This document shows, one piece after another, positions 61,962-64,000 of a stretch of DNA of 64,000 bases. This DNA is from Cristatella mucedo (Eukaryota > Bryozoa > Phylactolaemata > Cristatellidae). A model generated the notes under the pieces. It ran no database searches and was not told the origin of the DNA. It worked only from the letters and a program-made list of their open reading frames with translations. Position 1 is the first letter of the stretch; each line of letters begins with the position of its first letter. The translations under genes were made by a program, and so were the position numbers. Location of the stretch: the NCBI GenBank assembly GCA_009760855.2, contig WPIO01000023.1:2830001-2894000 (forward strand), written 5' to 3'.

Positions 61962-62134
61962 CTAAAAATATTAACAAGAGCAGTTAATTAAAGACACTCC
62001 CTAAGCAGTAAGCAAGGCAAAGCAGCATAGACAAGGCTGCAACCATGAAAAGGTGAGGATAATGCAAACAACCAAAAGCAGTCACAAACGAGGTGCCCAC
62101 CCCGGGGTGTAGCATGATGCATTAAAGTTTTTTA

Positions 62135-62375
62135 ATAATAATAACAAAATAATAATTACATTTATATAGCACCACGGGAGAGCTTAGTCTCTCTTTTAGG
62201 CATTTTACATAAGCTGGAAAGAAAGGATGACAACTGGTTAGTGAAAACATGGAAGTGTCAGCACACATAAGCACGCCAAGAACAATTCACACAAATGGAC
62301 CAAATGCAGTGAGGAATGGGTGCGTTGCAGCTTCTTTTTTAAATGTCGTCAAGTCATTGATGTCATTCGAAATAA
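62135..62375 (-). mobile_element. LINE family 2, 3' end (minus), interrupted
   Basis: It starts with the TAA/ATAAT tract and ATTTATATAGCACCACGGGAGAGC and includes AAATGTCGTCAAGTCA, matching the 34 kb copy. The continuation is at 63625-63960. Confidence 0.72.
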
Positions 62376-62661
62376 AAGTCACATAGGCTTTGAGTGTGCT
62401 ACAGAAAACTCTCCTGCATAACAGCCACTTAGTTTTCGTGGCTTAATGGAGTTACAGACAGAGATAAATTAAGAGGGAATGGAGCAAATGCAGTGAGGAA
62501 TGGGTGTGTTGCAGCTTCTTTTTTAAATGTTGTCAAGTCATTGATGCCATTCGAAATAAAAGTCACATAGGCTTTGAGTGTGCTACAGAAAACTCTCCTG
62601 CATAACAGCCACTTAGTTTTCGTGGCTTAATGGAGTTACAGACAGAGATAAATTAAGAGGG
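62301..62661. repeat. 184-bp tandem duplication
   Basis: Unit 1 (62301-62484) and unit 2 (62485-62661) are nearly identical, differing at only a few bases. Each holds the end of LINE family 2 joined to a LINE family 1 3' tail (CTCTCCTGCATAACAGCCAC). Confidence 0.92.
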
Positions 62662-62670
62662 AATTTCAAG

Positions 62671-63596
62671 AAAATACCTATACAATTTGTCATGTGTTTA
62701 TTGTACCTTTCGAAAAACAATTATGTCACAACTGGGATCGGAAGTTCCGACAACTTCCAAATAAAAGAAAAATTTGTTATGCCAACTACGTCTCACCCGG
62801 ATGCAAACCGGAAGCAACAAATCTACAAATAAAAGATCTACTGATATCTGCATCATATGCGACTGGTGTCCTAACTTGTTGAACCTTGGTAGATCGCTAT
62901 AGATGCTTGAAGCTTGTTGAGGTGCATACTTGTGACTTTTATACAGCTTCATTTCCAGGGTTGGTTGGTGCCTTGTAAATTAAATAACTAATATCTCATG
63001 TATCGGAGTGAAATTTGAAATGTGTGTTCAGTTCTGTTTGTTTGACCCTAGTTTTTTAATATTTTTAATTTCGGTTTGATACATTTGGCTATATATGTCA
63101 TCAAACGTCCGAAAGCTTCATTTTCCGTAATCGTGGACATATAGAACCAATTGTTTCTTAGCGAAATCAAAAATATCAAAAACTAGGGTAAAAAAGCAGA
63201 GCTGAACTCATATTCCAAATTTCACTCAGATACGTGAAAATTTGTTGTTATTTAATTTACAAGGCACCAACCAACCCTGGAAATGAAGCTGTATAAAAGT
63301 CACAATTATGCACCTCAACAAGCTCCAAGCATCTATAGCGATCTACCAAGGTTCGTCAAGCTGGGATAAAAGTCGCATTTGATGCAGAGATCGGTAAATC
63401 TTTTATTCGTAGATTTGTTTCTTCCGGTTTTCATCCGGGTTAGACATAGTTGGCATCAAAAAAATTTTCTTTTACTCGGAAGTCGTCGGAACTTCCGATC
63501 CCAGTTATAACATATTTGTTTTTCGAAAGGTACCATAAACACATATTTGATCGTGGGACAAATTGTACAGGTATTTTCTTGACATTCCCCCTTAAA
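62671..63596. mobile_element. TTAA-flanked palindromic element, copy 3, opposite orientation
   Basis: It is flanked by TTAA on both sides (before GAGGGAATTTC and after GACATTCCCCC). The arms are as in copies 1 and 2, but the asymmetric centre (63080-63155) reads the other way: GTCATCAAACGTCCGAAAGC first, then TTCCGTAATCGTGGACAT. Confidence 0.85.
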
Positions 63597-63624
63597 TTAC
63601 ATGACATTCCATCTCGTGCTGTCA

Positions 63625-63960
63625 GTTGGTGGTGGTTATGGCTTTGGGAGCATATGAACTGATGGCAAGATCTCAAGGCATGAGTTTGAGAACAGCTAAG
63701 CGAATGGAGGCAGAGGAGCAGATGGTACAATGGCATGCCTGATAAGGAAGTATTTCTCTTAGGTAGGTCAGAACAAGAAAATAGTCTATAAGAACAGAAC
63801 ATTGCAACAGAACCTTGGAATAGAACCTTGTAACAGAACCTTAAAGTCGATGTGCCTCTTGATGGGGAGCCAGTCCATGTCAATGATAAGTAGTCGAATG
63901 TAGGTATTGCAACGTTAATTAAACAAAGACAGGCCTAGGTGAAGATTTGTGCACCAACGT
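63625..63960 (-). mobile_element. LINE family 2, continuation after the insertion
   Basis: It contains GCTTTGGGAGCATATGAACT, as in the 34 kb copy (GCTTTGGGAGCATACGAACT), and further matching sequence to about 63900. The right end of the window is near. Confidence 0.7.
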
Positions 63961-64000
63961 CGTGCACCAACCATGTCTCACTGTACACGAAGGAACACCG

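Noticed and set aside
62000-64000. The missing N-terminal AMFR exons
   Set aside because: I read the minus strand here for the expected membrane segments and found only repeats; they are probably beyond the window.

Overview
The window is metazoan nuclear DNA. It holds spliced genes for deeply conserved animal proteins: the oligosaccharyltransferase subunit DAD1, a ZNF507-like multi-zinc-finger protein, and the membrane E3 ubiquitin ligase AMFR/gp78. Between and inside them are several layers of transposable elements: CR1/L2-like LINEs, tRNA-derived SINEs, Tc1-like transposons and TTAA-flanked palindromic elements. Several-kb introns and the nested repeats fit an animal, most likely an invertebrate. 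The sequence does not let me name the species.

The most striking object is one AT-rich block at 6682-29216 (22.5 kb), a complete but decayed Polinton/Maverick, an integrated virus-like DNA transposon. It has 139-bp terminal inverted repeats and a 5-bp direct repeat (CTGTT) on both sides. From left to right it carries: a protein-primed family B DNA polymerase; small helical and acidic genes, two of them tandem paralogs; a minus-strand array of three phage-type tail-fibre-like genes; a membrane/amphipathic protein and a coiled-coil protein; an uninterrupted HNH-AP2 endonuclease; a protein with a parvovirus-like phospholipase A2 domain; an unknown protein; an adenain-type cysteine protease; a DUF5679 zinc protein; the FtsK/HerA packaging ATPase; two jelly-roll-type minor capsid candidates; a basic coiled-coil protein; the major capsid candidate, split by a SINE; a YqaJ-type nuclease; a fourth fibre gene; a zinc protein; a retroviral-type integrase; and two or three small minus-strand proteins including a two-TM protein. 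Most genes carry nonsense codons and frameshifts. TIR divergence of roughly 9% by eye agrees with an old insertion. Many starts, on both strands, are preceded within a few bases by TATATAG or a close relative, which looks like a viral gene-start signal.

Layout: 1-6.7 kb, unassigned DNA and a truncated LINE; 6.7-29.2 kb, Polinton; 29.2-38.1 kb, repeat-rich DNA with LINE and SINE copies; 38.1-41.1 kb, the zinc-finger gene (minus), divergent from DAD1 (plus, 41.8-46.4 kb, one intron) across a short interval with two CACGTG boxes; 46.4-52.7 kb, repeats (LINE tails, a palindromic element, Tc1 remnants); 52.8-62.0 kb, seven AMFR exons on the minus strand whose introns are full of Tc1, LINE, SINE and palindromic elements; 62.0-64.0 kb, more nested repeats. 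The first AMFR exons were not found and probably lie beyond the right edge.

The host genes are ordinary. The novelty is in the Polinton (four fibre genes, PLA2 protein, HNH-AP2 enzyme, start-proximal motif) and in the SINE, whose 3' tail matches the 3' end of one of the local LINE families.
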